Origin: Spirochaetales bacterium
Lineage (GTDB): Bacteria; Spirochaetota; Spirochaetia; SZUA-6
DNA: 14,033 nucleotides
Assembly (NCBI GenBank): GCA_003233545.1
Contig: QILZ01000300.1
Span: 1-14,033 of the forward strand
Direction of reading: 5' to 3'
Position numbers and translations under genes: made by a program
The notes under the pieces: model-generated
What the model saw: only the letters and a program-made list of their open reading frames with translations
What the model was told of the DNA's origin: nothing
Databases searched by the model: none
Shown: positions 1 to 6,599 of the stretch, piece after piece
Layout of the letters: every line of letters begins with the position of its first letter
How positions within the stretch are numbered: position 1 is the stretch's first letter

Positions 1-252
1 AAGCAGGACTATAGTAAAAATATAAATATATACCGAAAGATATCTGTACCGTTCATAGGAAATATATGAGAACATAAAAAAAAGCAGCAGGCCGGTTACC
101 GCCCAGATTATCTGTTTTATATATTCGTTGGAGACGATAACTCCGGTAGAGGTAACACCGCTTGAATATATAAATAAAATACCGATAACAATTAAAGCAA
201 ATACAGCGGCAAACAGTAAAATATCGAAACCTATTAACGAGAAACGTCTCAA
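1..252 (-). CDS. rodA: RodA, SEDS peptidoglycan glycosyltransferase (N-terminal part, cut by window edge)
   Basis: This is the first 84 codons of a SEDS-family protein; the rest lies beyond base 1. RodA polymerises lipid II into glycan strands at the inner membrane and works with PBP2, encoded just upstream. The visible part is hydrophobic: the start MRRFSLIGFDILL leads into a first membrane helix (about residues 8-30), then IYSSGV, a pattern typical of the first RodA/FtsW extracytoplasmic turn, and a second helix near residues 48-62 (IIWAVTGLLLFFMFSYISY). The start is a TTG at 252-250. An in-frame TAA directly precedes it, no ATG or GTG lies nearby downstream, and an AAGGGG Shine-Dalgarno sits 6 nt upstream. 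The TTG overlaps the PBP2 stop (TTGA). Position after mreBCD-PBP2 favours RodA over FtsW. The catalytic loops are not visible here. Confidence 0.9.
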   Translation of the reverse strand, partial: MRRFSLIGFDILLFAAVFALIVIGILFIYSSGVTSTGVIVSNEYIKQIIWAVTGLLLFFMFSYISYERYRYLSVYIYIFTIVLL

Positions 253-2117
253 TTAAATCCCCTTATACCTCGTATATACCATGGATTAAGCGTCTTTACC
301 GCATCTCTGAAATTTTGATGTGCAAATATGCCCTGTAGAATTATATTTGCAGCTTTCGGAGCCCACCATTCCCATTTGTTTGCAGCTTCTACCATTACTA
401 CAACTACAATTCTGTCATCGGGATTATCCGTTTTGTACGGTGCATATGCAGCAAACCATGAGTGGAACCTGTCTTTTATACCGGTCTGGCTTGTGCCTGT
501 TTTGCCTGCCGATTCCACAGCTTTAGTAGTGATAACAACATGTGCTGTGCCCCTGGTAATTACGCCGCGCATGGCCTGCTGTACCAGTCTGAATGTGCTC
601 TTATTGATATGGGATGTATGAAGAATATCAGGTTCTTTCCTCATCAACACCCTGCCCGATACCGGATCTCGTACTTCCTTTAAAAGGTGCGGTTTATAGA
701 TTGTCCCTTCATTTACAATCATAGATACGATGTCTGCCATCTGTATCGGTGAAACAGTCATATAACCCTGTCCTATGGACATATTAATCGTGTCGCCGCC
801 AAGCCATTTCATATGGTGGACTTTTTCCTTCCACTCGGGTGTGGGAATAAAGCCGGATACTTCACCCGGCAGGTCTATTCCCGTACGGCGTCCCAATTCG
901 AAATCCCTCATATAAGAAGTAATTTTCTCCACTCCTAACTGCAAACCAACATTATAAAAATAAATATCACACGACTGTGCAAGTCCTTCGAAGAGGTCGA
1001 GTGTTCCATGGCCTGTTTTTTTCCAGCCGTGGAATATCCTGTCGCCATACTTGAATGAACCGGTACAGGTAAAAGTGGTTGTAAGCGCATTTGGTTCCTC
1101 TTCGATAAATGCGGTTGTCATTATCATTTTAAATGCCGATGCAGGGGGGTAAGCAGATTGGATAGCCCTGTTGATAAACGGTGAAGCCGGATTTAACGAA
1201 AGTTTTTTATAAAGCTTTTCACTTCCGTCCCTGGAAAATATATTCGAATCAAACCATGGGTAGGAGACCATTGCAAGCACTTCCCCTGTTGCCGGTTTCA
1301 TAACGATCACAGAACCTATTCTCGGTCCCAATGCCTTTTCAGATAGTATCTGGATATCCCTGTCTATTGTGAGTACAATATTTTTCCCGGGCACAGGATC
1401 GATTTCACTGATATGTTTTTCTTTTAATGTTCTCTCTTTAACATCTACGATTTTAAATTTCTTTCCGGTTTTACCTCTAAGCAGTTCATCGTACTCTTTT
1501 TCTATTCCGCTTTTCCCCAATACTGTTCCGGGACTGTAGCCCTGATTGTATAATATCTGAAGTTCCTCATTGGTTATATTTCCCACATAACCTAAGATAT
1601 GTGAAAGGGATTTCGGAGAACGGTATTTTCTGATAGGCTTATTATACCACGATACACCCGGAAATTGATCTATATGTTCTGCAAGATATGCAATTTTGCC
1701 GTAACCGATGCCGCTCTTTATTTCTATGGGCTGATATAGATGATAATATTTAGGCGGTATCTTTTTTAAGATTAAACTTTTCTTAATATCAAGCAGTTTG
1801 GATATTCTATCATAAACTATATTTCTTAATTTATTAGATATTTCTCCGGGTGTAATTTCCACTGCAAATGACTCAATATTTTCAACAAGGGGAAGATTGT
1901 AGTTCCTGTCGTATATCTCTCCCCTCTGTGCAGGGATTATAATTTCGCGCCGGGTTACTTCCTTCGCTTTTTCCTTATAGACAAAACCTTTTACAATCTG
2001 AAGGTTAAACAGATATACGGTATAAAGTAAAAATATTCCCGCAATTAATACAACGATCGTATAAATACGGCGTTTTGATGATTTGTCTGCATTTGATTTT
2101 GAAAAAGGATCTCTCAC
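249..2117 (-). CDS. mrdA: Penicillin-binding protein 2, elongasome transpeptidase
   Basis: A class B penicillin-binding protein of 622 residues, usual for PBP2. It cross-links peptidoglycan in the periplasm during side-wall growth and partners RodA. A basic N-terminal tail (KSSKRR, 13-18) precedes one membrane anchor at about 19-38. The PBP dimerisation domain follows, with RGEIYDRN (65-72) and GKSGIEKEYD (201-210). The transpeptidase domain carries the active-site motifs S327-A-F-K330 (nucleophile Ser327), S382-C-D384 (the SxD form common in PBP2) and K539-T-G541. WEWWAPKAA near 582-590 resembles the C-terminal region of this family. The start is GTG at 2117-2115, overlapping the mreD stop (GTGA) by 4 nt with AAAGGG upstream, which suggests translational coupling. 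Members of this class are beta-lactam targets. No motif is damaged. Confidence 0.96.
   Translation of the reverse strand: MRDPFSKSNADKSSKRRIYTIVVLIAGIFLLYTVYLFNLQIVKGFVYKEKAKEVTRREIIIPAQRGEIYDRNYNLPLVENIESFAVEITPGEISNKLRNIVYDRISKLLDIKKSLILKKIPPKYYHLYQPIEIKSGIGYGKIAYLAEHIDQFPGVSWYNKPIRKYRSPKSLSHILGYVGNITNEELQILYNQGYSPGTVLGKSGIEKEYDELLRGKTGKKFKIVDVKERTLKEKHISEIDPVPGKNIVLTIDRDIQILSEKALGPRIGSVIVMKPATGEVLAMVSYPWFDSNIFSRDGSEKLYKKLSLNPASPFINRAIQSAYPPASAFKMIMTTAFIEEEPNALTTTFTCTGSFKYGDRIFHGWKKTGHGTLDLFEGLAQSCDIYFYNVGLQLGVEKITSYMRDFELGRRTGIDLPGEVSGFIPTPEWKEKVHHMKWLGGDTINMSIGQGYMTVSPIQMADIVSMIVNEGTIYKPHLLKEVRDPVSGRVLMRKEPDILHTSHINKSTFRLVQQAMRGVITRGTAHVVITTKAVESAGKTGTSQTGIKDRFHSWFAAYAPYKTDNPDDRIVVVVMVEAANKWEWWAPKAANIILQGIFAHQNFRDAVKTLNPWYIRGIRGFN
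259..264 (-). promoter_or_regulatory. Ribosome binding site that sets the TTG start of rodA
   Basis: AAGGGG lies 6 nt upstream of the TTG at 252-250, inside the last codons of the PBP2 gene. With the in-frame TAA at 255-253 it leaves TTG as the only well-placed start for rodA. Confidence 0.65.
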
Positions 2118-2629
2118 TGCAGGCCCTTTTCCCGTGGTTTTAAAGCTTTTAATAAATTCAGTACTGCAAATATAAACGGAGCAAGCAGTGAGTTGTACAA
2201 AATACTTATCCAGAGACTATGAATATAATAATTCAGTGTTATCTGAGGTATAGGGAACAGAATACTTAAAGCACCCATTATCAGCGCCTTTAAAAGAGTC
2301 GCCGATGCAACGAGTATAATCGGCATAAGAAGAGGGTCTACAAATATGTTTCCCTCCATAAGCCCGTAGAGATATCCGATTAAGGTTTTGATAAAAGTAC
2401 TTAATCCTAAAGGTGAGATACTTAAAATATCTTCGATTAAACCCGAAACAAATCCTGTTACCTGCCCTGTCATACAGCCCTTTCTGTAGGAGATATAGAC
2501 CAGTATAATCAGGGAAAGGTCAGGTATAATATTAACTATTCTTATGCGGTTCAGTATCGTAGACTGCAGAACAACAGCTCCTATAAGCAGAACAAGTGAT
2601 ATCGGGTATTCATTCCTGACACTTCTCAT
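2114..2629 (-). CDS. mreD: MreD, rod-shape-determining membrane protein
   Basis: A 171-residue, very hydrophobic protein, the usual size for MreD, a multi-pass inner-membrane component of the elongasome that associates with MreC and the RodA/PBP2 synthase. About five to six membrane segments are visible, including residues 9-25, 33-48, 97-120 and 133-163. The GFVSGLIEDIL and PLGLSTF stretches (about 59-78) match the conserved core of the family, in which a Gly-Leu pair and an acidic residue follow the second helix. The ATG overlaps the mreC stop (ATGA), with AAGGA about 7 nt upstream. It is identified by hydrophobicity, that core and its place between mreC and PBP2; sequence alone is weakly conserved in this family. 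Confidence 0.92.
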   Translation of the reverse strand: MRSVRNEYPISLVLLIGAVVLQSTILNRIRIVNIIPDLSLIILVYISYRKGCMTGQVTGFVSGLIEDILSISPLGLSTFIKTLIGYLYGLMEGNIFVDPLLMPIILVASATLLKALIMGALSILFPIPQITLNYYIHSLWISILYNSLLAPFIFAVLNLLKALKPREKGLQ

Positions 2630-3474
2630 TTTGCTTCCTTTTTAATTACGAAAACATATTCGATTTTACCAAAATCAATTATAGGTTCCACTTCGAGAAC
2701 CATCGATGTTTCGTAGCTTTTCGAGCTTATGCTTCGAATTCTGCCGATATGAATGCCTTTGGGATATACTCCGCCGAGCCCGGAGGTAACAACATTATCA
2801 CCATAACCGGTAGATTTCATTGCGTTTTTCTTTACATACTCCATAATCAGCAGGGATGAAGCCGTACCCTGCCCTTTAAGAAGACCTTCGTATCTATTTT
2901 TCTGTATTCTGCCTGCAACATAGGAAGAGGGATCAAAAAGAGGCAGCACAGTGGCGCTATGCCTGTTTACAAGGATCACCTTGCCTACAAGTCCCTGTAA
3001 TCCCGATTGATAGGCTATAACCGGCATTTCACGTTTAACCCCGTCTTTTAATCCCTTGTTTATAAGTATGGATGAAAACGGTATTGTCGGATCATGCCCT
3101 ATAACCTCTGCCGGTATTTGAGTGTAAATCGATGTTCTGGATAGTTTAAGCTGTTCACGTAATTGTTTGTTTTCTTTTCTTAATTCCACGATATCCCTGG
3201 AAATACGCTCATACCCAAGCAGCTTTTTCTGTACCGAAGTAAGTTCCTCTCTGACTCTTTTAAGTTCGCTTATCGAATTCCATGTATTGGAAAACCATCT
3301 TGTTACTGCACTTATCCCTGCATCTATATAAGAAAAAAACGATACTCCCACCTCTTTCGGTCTATTAAGAAATCCCCTGGAGGAAATACCCAACATTATA
3401 AGGGAAACAGTAAGGAAAATTAAAAGCAGATAACCCCTTTTATGTTTTAAAAACGCAGAGCTTATTTTATTCAT
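2626..3474 (-). CDS. mreC: MreC, rod-shape-determining periplasmic scaffold
   Basis: MreC is a bitopic membrane protein that links cytoplasmic MreB to periplasmic PBP2 and is thought to switch on the RodA/PBP2 synthase. In this 282-residue copy a single membrane segment lies at about 14-30, followed by a coiled coil at about 68-112 (heptad-like, ending in RKENKQLREQLKLSR). The family beta-barrel domain comes next. Typical MreC stretches are seen: AEVIGHDP (122-129), INKGLKDGV (138-146), GLVGKV (161-166) and GDNVVTSGLGGVYPKGI (225-241). The ATG is only 3 nt after the mreB stop with no clear Shine-Dalgarno, so it is probably translated by reinitiation from mreB. It overlaps mreD by 4 nt. Confidence 0.95.
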   Translation of the reverse strand: MNKISSAFLKHKRGYLLLIFLTVSLIMLGISSRGFLNRPKEVGVSFFSYIDAGISAVTRWFSNTWNSISELKRVREELTSVQKKLLGYERISRDIVELRKENKQLREQLKLSRTSIYTQIPAEVIGHDPTIPFSSILINKGLKDGVKREMPVIAYQSGLQGLVGKVILVNRHSATVLPLFDPSSYVAGRIQKNRYEGLLKGQGTASSLLIMEYVKKNAMKSTGYGDNVVTSGLGGVYPKGIHIGRIRSISSKSYETSMVLEVEPIIDFGKIEYVFVIKKEAK

Positions 3475-3477
3475 TAA

Positions 3478-4512
3478 TTATGTATTAAGATTAAAGTATT
3501 TACTCCCCATATCCCTTGGACTATCCAGAAACTTACCTGCACCAAGAGCAACACACAGAAGGGGATTTTCCGCCAGTATAACAGGTACGCCTGTTTCTTT
3601 TGCGATTAATTTCGGAAGGCCTTTTAACAGAGAACCTCCGCCTGTCATGACAATCCCTCTTTCCACAATATCAGCAGCCAACTCCGGGGGGGTCTGTCCG
3701 AGTGTTCTTTTTATCTCCTCGATTACTGTATCTATAGGTTCCTCCAAAGCTTCACGCACCTCGACCGAATCCATTTCCAATCTTCTCGGCAGACCTGTTA
3801 TAGCATCTGTTCCCTTAACTTCCATTTTCTCTATTTTTTTTTCAGGCGAAGCATTTCCGATTATTATTTTTACATTTTCCGCTGTCTGTTCACCAATAAT
3901 CAGGTTATGTACATTTCTTACATGTTTTATGATGGCCTGGTCGAATTCGTCACCGCCGATACGAATGGCATTTGAAACGACCATTCCTCCCAGAGAAATA
4001 ACTGAAATCTCGGTTGTACCGCCTCCGATATCACATACCATATGGCCTGCAGGTTCAAGAATTGGTATATTCGCCCCTATCGCCGCTGCAAGAGATTCTT
4101 CTATAAGGTAAACTTCGCGGGCTCCTGCCTGTTCAGCGCTTTCTTTAACAGCACGTTTTTCTACCTCTGTAATACATGTGGGTACACCGATAACCATACG
4201 CGGCTTCACAAACCATCTTTTAGGTAATATCTTCCCGATAAAGTAGCGTATCATTTTTTCCGTTGTTTCGAAATCAGCTATTACACCATCCCGCATGGGG
4301 CGTATAGCGATAATATCACCGGGTGTTTTCCACAGCATCTTTTTTGCATCTTTTCCAACGGCAACTACACGCTTCGTTCCCCTCTCCACTGCGACGACAG
4401 AGGGTTCGGAAAGAACAATTCCCTTCCCTTTTACGTGAACAAGAGTGTTGCATGTGCCCAGATCGATACCAATATCAGTCGAAAATGCTTCGAAAATATT
4501 CCCAAACCCCAT
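3478..4512 (-). CDS. mreB: MreB, bacterial actin guiding cell-wall elongation
   Basis: A 344-residue actin-fold ATPase. MreB forms membrane-bound filaments that orient the RodA/PBP2 wall-synthesis machinery. ATP-site motifs are intact: phosphate-1 loop DIGIDLGTCNT (13-23), the connecting segment LIEES (136-140) with the putative catalytic Glu, phosphate-2 loop DIGGGTTEI (161-169) and adenosine motif TGGGSLLKGL (290-299). The short hydrophobic N-terminus (MGFGNIFEAF) fits the amphipathic membrane-binding segment of the family. The usual IEEP is IEES here; I suspect this is lineage variation. A strong GGAGGA Shine-Dalgarno lies 6 nt upstream of the ATG, 15 nt after the TPR gene. It heads the mreBCD-PBP2-rodA series. 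MreB rather than Mbl is inferred from the linked mreC and mreD. Confidence 0.97.
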   Translation of the reverse strand: MGFGNIFEAFSTDIGIDLGTCNTLVHVKGKGIVLSEPSVVAVERGTKRVVAVGKDAKKMLWKTPGDIIAIRPMRDGVIADFETTEKMIRYFIGKILPKRWFVKPRMVIGVPTCITEVEKRAVKESAEQAGAREVYLIEESLAAAIGANIPILEPAGHMVCDIGGGTTEISVISLGGMVVSNAIRIGGDEFDQAIIKHVRNVHNLIIGEQTAENVKIIIGNASPEKKIEKMEVKGTDAITGLPRRLEMDSVEVREALEEPIDTVIEEIKRTLGQTPPELAADIVERGIVMTGGGSLLKGLPKLIAKETGVPVILAENPLLCVALGAGKFLDSPRDMGSKYFNLNT

Positions 4513-4527
4513 TATTTGTCCTCCATT

Positions 4528-5472
4528 CTATTTGTAGTATCGGAGCCTTGCTGCATAGTGCAAAGGATCGATTATCAGCGCTTCCCGCCATTCAGCCCTT
4601 GCTTTTACAGGCTTATTCATCATCCTGTAAATTTCTCCGAGATAATAATGTGCATCCGCAGATTTCGGATTTAATTTTGCTATTTTACTGTACTCTTCCT
4701 CTGCCTTCAGTAATTTATTCTGCTTTGTATAAATGTCTCCAAGTAAAAATCTGCTCTTTTCTTCGACAACAGTATCTTTTGTACTGTTAATCGCCCTTTC
4801 AAGATATTCTGTCGCCATATTTAATTTTTTCAAAGCAAAGTAATTCTTTGCGGCTGCAAGCAGCAGAATATCACTCGTTTTCTCTTTTAAGGCAAGATTA
4901 TAATATTCAATTCCCTTTTCCGGATTGCCCAATTGCGTATATGCGAGTCCTAAAAACTGAAAGGCATCATTACTACTATACCCTTCTTTTATGGAAAGGA
5001 GTATATATCTTATCGACAAATCATAGTAGTATCTACCCTTCAAAAAGTACGCTTTACCGAGAATATAATCAACTTCGCCTTTTATGGTATCGAGATTTGT
5101 TAATTTAGCTAACCTAAGGGAATTAATCGAGCTTGTAAGCAGCGGTATTTTCTTTTCTACGGATATCTCGGGAGCTGCTTTATAAAAATAGGAGAATCCG
5201 CGAAAAATAAGTGCTTTACTGTTCATGGGATCTTTTTTTAAAATAGCATCGCTCCTGGCAATCACTTTATCGTACAGCTGATTATCCCATAATTCCGGTA
5301 AAGTCGCACTATTTTTTGACAGCCGGTTGAATATATTAATTCTTTTATCGATACGCAAAGCCCAGCCTGTTATAACAACCGCTGTTAAAATGAATATAAT
5401 AACAAACAAAACGGGTCGATTTTTCTTTTTTTTCACTGTTGTGAACCGATATTTATCAATATTCCAAATCAT
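4528..5472 (-). CDS. Membrane-anchored tetratricopeptide-repeat protein, function unknown
   Basis: I do not recognise a named family beyond TPR. The 314-residue product has a basic cytoplasmic N-terminus (VKKKKNR, 13-19), one membrane helix at about 20-39 and then a long TPR solenoid, so most of it should lie in the periplasm. It could instead be an uncleaved secreted form. Helical TPR units with the usual small and aromatic spacing can be seen at about 134-160, 168-200, 203-230, 238-268 and 272-305; the last is the clearest (DAHYYLGEIYRMMNKPVKARAEWREAL). TPR domains bind other proteins. Its position, ending 15 nt before mreB, makes a wall-synthesis adaptor role a reasonable guess but not shown. 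The ATG follows the rnpB 3' end by about 16 nt and has only a weak Shine-Dalgarno (GGA, some 12 nt upstream). T. pallidum has a TPR gene at the same place, from memory. Confidence 0.85.
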   Translation of the reverse strand: MIWNIDKYRFTTVKKKKNRPVLFVIIFILTAVVITGWALRIDKRINIFNRLSKNSATLPELWDNQLYDKVIARSDAILKKDPMNSKALIFRGFSYFYKAAPEISVEKKIPLLTSSINSLRLAKLTNLDTIKGEVDYILGKAYFLKGRYYYDLSIRYILLSIKEGYSSNDAFQFLGLAYTQLGNPEKGIEYYNLALKEKTSDILLLAAAKNYFALKKLNMATEYLERAINSTKDTVVEEKSRFLLGDIYTKQNKLLKAEEEYSKIAKLNPKSADAHYYLGEIYRMMNKPVKARAEWREALIIDPLHYAARLRYYK

Positions 5473-5487
5473 TCTTTATAATTCCAG

Positions 5488-5494
5488 AAAAAAA
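5488..5494 (-). terminator. U-tract at the 3' end of rnpB, possible terminator
   Basis: Seven consecutive U residues follow directly after the 3' strand of helix P1. No strong local hairpin sits immediately before them; only a short GGC/GCC pairing or the long-range P1 stem could act as the terminator stem. It may be a partial terminator or a processing and trimming site, since the TPR gene begins 15 nt further on. Confidence 0.35.
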
Positions 5495-5843
5495 GCAGGC
5501 CTGTAAGCCGGGTCCTGTATTAAGCCATCATCTATCTGTAAGGAAATTGTTGCCATTTCCTTTTTTAGCAACCTACCCGCAGGCATATAGACGAGCAGCC
5601 TGCCTGCTATTTGGTTTTGCTCCGGATGAGGTTTACCATACCCTGACCGTTGCCGGTTCAAGTGGTGGGCTCTTACCCCGCCTTTTCACCCTTACCTTTT
5701 TCTAAAGAAAAAGGCGGTATATTTTCTGCGGCACTTTCTGTCACCCATAGAAGGTGCCCGGTAATTAGCCGGCATCCCGCTCTTCGGAGCCCGGACTTTC
5801 CTCCGTCAGGTATAAACCTGACGGCGATGGCACGGCCTGCCTG
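5490..5843 (-). ncRNA. rnpB: RNase P RNA, bacterial class A
   Basis: The catalytic RNA of RNase P, which with the RnpA protein cuts the 5' leader from pre-tRNAs. All class A landmarks are present. The universal block GAGGAAAGUCCGGGCUCC is at 5803-5786. ACAGAAAGUGCC comes next, then AAGGGUGAAAAGGCGGGG with GUAAGAGCCCACC, GGUAAACC, GGAGCAAAACCAAAUAG, AGAUAGAUGAUGGC and the 3' block ACAGGACCCGGCUUAC. Helix P1 forms between AGGCAGGCC near the 5' end and GGCCUGCUU at the 3' end (9 bp with one G-U). A perfect 8-bp hairpin (CCGUCAGG/CCUGACGG, 5824-5803) is P3. P12 is a short AU-rich stem (5714-5695). P15 is GCAGGC/GCCUGC (5607-5602 with 5584-5579). The ends are estimated from P1. It starts about 8 nt after the zinc-ribbon stop. 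Any reading frame across this segment should be ignored. Confidence 0.97.
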
Positions 5844-5849
5844 TAATTA

Positions 5850-5855
5850 ATTATC
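5850..5855 (-). promoter_or_regulatory. Possible -10 element placed for the mature 5' end of rnpB
   Basis: GATAAT (five of six matches to TATAAT) spans the zinc-ribbon stop codon and lies 6-8 nt upstream of the predicted rnpB 5' end, as expected if transcription started at the mature end. No recognisable -35 box lies 16-18 nt upstream and no extended -10 is present, so it is a weak candidate. Confidence 0.35.
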
Positions 5856-6588
5856 CGACTTTTGCTTCTTCTTCGTTCTCTTCTCCCTCATAGTATAATA
5901 TTCTGCTGCAGTAAGGGCAAAACATTATCCTATTGCCTGTTCTCACATCATTAACAAACTGAGGAGGAAGCTGCATATGACATCCCGTACAAACCTGATC
6001 CTGTATCGGTACAATACCAAGCCCGGATTTACTCTTGATTATCCTTTCGAATTTAAAGAGTATTTCTTCATCCAGGTCCGGAGTAATTTCGGATTCTTTC
6101 TTTTTAAGTTCAGAAAGAACTTTGTTTCTCTCCTCTATCTCCGATTTGATTTTAAGCTGTTCGTTTTTTACTTCTTCTTCCTGCTTTTCAATCATTACCT
6201 CGTCTTTTTCAAGACTTAATTTCATATCTTCGAGATGTGCCTCTTCTCTCTGCAGATCGTGTCTGTACTGCAGTTCCTTATCCGAGGCATCTTTTATCTC
6301 TTTATCCAGTGCTTCGTATTCCCGCTGCGTCTGAATCTGATCCATCTGCTCTTCATATTTTTCCCTTGTTCTTTCCGCTTCATTCATCTTATGATTAAAC
6401 TCTTTTATTTTTTTCGTAACAGAGAGAAAATTATTATTTTTTTCTACATACGACTGCTTCATTCTGGATAAAAGCTCGTTTTTTGTTGCAAGAGCTTTGG
6501 GAAGCTCATCTATTTCAGCTTGAATTTCGAATTTTTTAGAAAGAATTTCCTGCAGCGTCCTTAATTTTGCAAAAACATTGTTTTCCAT
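5851..6588 (-). CDS. Coiled-coil protein with C-terminal C4-type zinc ribbon
   Basis: A 245-residue cytoplasmic protein of the zinc-ribbon family that includes Chlamydia CT398 and Helicobacter HP0958. Residues about 10-170 are charged and heptad-rich, predicting a long antiparallel coiled-coil hairpin. The C-terminus holds a zinc site, C200-x2-C203-x20-C224-x2-C227, within CTGCHMQLPP and CPYCSRILYYEGE, both typical of the family. Some relatives are reported to bind alternative sigma factors or RNA and to affect flagella or secretion, but the role here is unknown. The gene follows rpoD by 11 nt. Its GGGAGGAA Shine-Dalgarno abuts the rpoD stop and precedes the ATG by about 5 nt, so it is very likely co-transcribed with rpoD. 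An acidic tail (EGEENEEEAKVG) ends the protein 8 nt before rnpB. Confidence 0.9.
   Translation of the reverse strand: MENNVFAKLRTLQEILSKKFEIQAEIDELPKALATKNELLSRMKQSYVEKNNNFLSVTKKIKEFNHKMNEAERTREKYEEQMDQIQTQREYEALDKEIKDASDKELQYRHDLQREEAHLEDMKLSLEKDEVMIEKQEEEVKNEQLKIKSEIEERNKVLSELKKKESEITPDLDEEILFKFERIIKSKSGLGIVPIQDQVCTGCHMQLPPQFVNDVRTGNRIMFCPYCSRILYYEGEENEEEAKVG
5892..5920 (-). promoter_or_regulatory. Candidate sigma-70 promoter for rnpB inside the zinc-ribbon gene
   Basis: TTGCCC (5920-5915) and TATACT (5897-5892) are separated by exactly 17 nt, matching the housekeeping consensus at four and five of six positions. Transcription would start near 5885, about 40 nt before the predicted rnpB 5' end, so a short leader would have to be removed. 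It lies in codons of the zinc-ribbon gene and could drive rnpB and the genes beyond it. Confidence 0.45.
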
Positions 6589-6599
6589 ATTGTTCCTCC

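Noticed and set aside
3647..4111. A 154-codon plus-strand reading frame opposite mreB
   Set aside because: It is the antisense of a strongly conserved mreB segment, with low-complexity Ser/Ile-rich content and no ribosome binding site seen; a shadow frame.
4536..4563. Possible promoter for mreB, TTGCAC and GATACT spaced by 16 nt
   Set aside because: Each box matches the consensus at only four of six positions and lies in the TPR coding sequence; such matches are expected by chance in AT-rich DNA.
4323..4790. A 155-codon plus-strand reading frame crossing the mreB/TPR boundary
   Set aside because: It runs antisense to two confident genes and resembles no known family; no promoter or Shine-Dalgarno supports it.
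5695..5714. Hairpin CCTTTTTC/GAAAAAGG as an intrinsic terminator
   Set aside because: It lies inside the RNase P RNA where helix P12 is expected and is not followed by a U-tract.
5476..5850. Open reading frames on both strands across this stretch (about 61 and 66 codons)
   Set aside because: They lie entirely over the RNase P RNA, whose conserved blocks and helices explain the sequence; neither has a convincing start signal or recognisable product.
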